From positions 1 to 25,208 of the IMG/VR virus record IMGVR_UViG_3300032282_000926: DNA of 25,208 nt. One strand, given 5' to 3'. The notes below the pieces were generated by a model. It was not told where the DNA came from and ran no database searches. It saw nothing but the letters and a program-made list of their open reading frames with translations. The position numbers were made by a program, and so were the translations under genes. Shown piece after piece: positions 24,940-25,208 of this stretch. The stretch is from a virus. Every line of letters starts with the position of its first letter. Position 1 is the first letter of the stretch.

Positions 24940-24968
24940 ATTATACCCTAACTTTACATATAAGTCAA
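24940..24968 (-). promoter_or_regulatory. Near-consensus sigma70 promoter driving the MoxR-VWA block
   Basis: On the - strand a -35 box TTGACT (24968-24963) and a perfect -10 TATAAT (24945-24940) are separated by exactly 17 bases; transcription should start near 24933. One mismatch from consensus in twelve positions, in the only sizeable intergenic gap here, makes it very likely real. It implies early expression by the host polymerase. Confidence 0.9.
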
Positions 24969-24970
24969 GC

Positions 24971-24995
24971 CACTAAAAAACTTTTTAACTTAGTG
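24971..24995. promoter_or_regulatory. AT-rich inverted repeat / UP-like element upstream of the promoter
   Basis: CACTAA (24971-24976) and TTAGTG (24990-24995) are inverted repeats flanking A6 and T5 tracts, beginning two bases upstream of the -35 box. The A/T tracts fit an UP element that contacts the polymerase alpha subunit. The dyad could also be an operator or a weak end signal for the gene upstream. Confidence 0.5.
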
Positions 24996-25007
24996 CGATG
25001 CCAGTTG

Positions 25008-25208
25008 CTACTGCACGCCCCCCTCATGCTCCGAACTCAACAGCACGAAAGCGTCATAGGCTGAACCTAGAGCTTTCATGTAGTCCTCCCTACTGATCTC
25101 CAGAACCACGGTCAGCTTTGCGATGATCGTGTAGAGAACACTTAGGACAATCTGAGGCTCATACTCAGATAGAAGGATCATGATCTCGTGGTGCAGGAAT
25201 TTGATTGC
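25008..25208 (-). CDS. C-terminal end of an unrecognised protein, cut by window edge
   Basis: An open frame runs from the right edge to TAG at 25010-25008, giving 66 residues (AIKFLHHEIMILLSEYEPQI ... SSEHEGGVQ). It is helical with a hydrophobic middle (IVLSVLYTIIAKLTVVLEIS) and SREDYMKALGSAYDAFVLL. Internal ATGs exist (at 25181 and 25079), but none has a convincing ribosome site, so the gene probably begins beyond the window. It lies upstream of the sigma70 promoter on the same strand and belongs to a separate or read-through transcript. Function unknown. Confidence 0.65.
   Translation of the reverse strand, partial: AIKFLHHEIMILLSEYEPQIVLSVLYTIIAKLTVVLEISREDYMKALGSAYDAFVLLSSEHEGGVQ

Noticed and set aside
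24971-24995. AT-rich dyad as an intrinsic terminator of the right-edge gene.
   Set aside because: The 6-bp AT-rich arms with a 13-base gap make a weak stem; an UP element or operator next to the promoter fits better, though termination is not excluded.

Overview
The window is part of a tailed double-stranded DNA bacteriophage (Caudoviricetes), or of a very phage-like element. It carries a giant virion protein, a phage-encoded family A DNA polymerase, a primase-helicase, recombination nucleases and a dense string of small genes with ATGA/TAATG overlaps. The leftmost protein has the late 'large polyvalent protein' look (zincin, coiled coils, LPD38-like C-terminus), which favours a podovirus-like phage with an internal/ejected protein; this is inference. 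Strong GGAG-type Shine-Dalgarno sites and one near-consensus sigma70 promoter point to a bacterial host read by the normal housekeeping polymerase. No phage RNA polymerase, tRNA, integrase, insertion sequence or CRISPR array is visible.

Layout. Bases 1-7203 (+ strand) are the 3' part of one virion gene, open at the left edge (2400 codons visible). Everything else (7200-25208) is on the - strand and runs towards it. The two blocks meet tail to tail with overlapping stop codons. Reading the - strand in its direction of transcription (right to left): the end of an unknown gene (25008-25208); a sigma70 promoter (24940-24968); a six-gene block (24839 to 19000) built around a MoxR-type AAA+ ATPase and a zincin-like + VWA protein, with a DUF3150-like upstream gene and three unrecognised downstream genes; a run of small genes (19030 to 16635) including VRR-NUC nuclease, DUF3310 and zinc-ribbon proteins; then the replication/recombination core: PolA, a Cas4/RecB-like four-cysteine exonuclease, two small genes, an SNF2-type helicase, a small conserved phage protein, a four-cysteine protein that may bind ssDNA, a Cro-like HTH protein, and an AEP primase-DUF927 helicase fusion.

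How it may work together. PolA, primase-helicase, SNF2 helicase, the two PD-(D/E)XK nucleases and the candidate ssDNA-binding protein form a self-sufficient replication/recombination module, functionally parallel to known phage modules that pair PolA, a VirE/DUF927-type primase, a Cas4-like exonuclease, SNF2 and VRR-NUC. Intrinsic terminators inside this leftward unit (10267-10289 and, weaker, 13479-13499) suggest graded expression or antitermination. The MoxR-VWA block, driven by its own strong promoter, is the best candidate for a poorly described phage system: by family analogy an ATPase plus MIDAS adaptor that remodels a target, which could be one of the adjacent unknown proteins or a host complex.

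In the virion protein, RTX-like nonapeptides followed by an FtsK-gamma-like winged helix and, much further on, an HEIIHA zincin form an unusual combination. No gene-free stretch exceeds 300 bases; the longest are 13462-13625 and 24852-25007, both described below.
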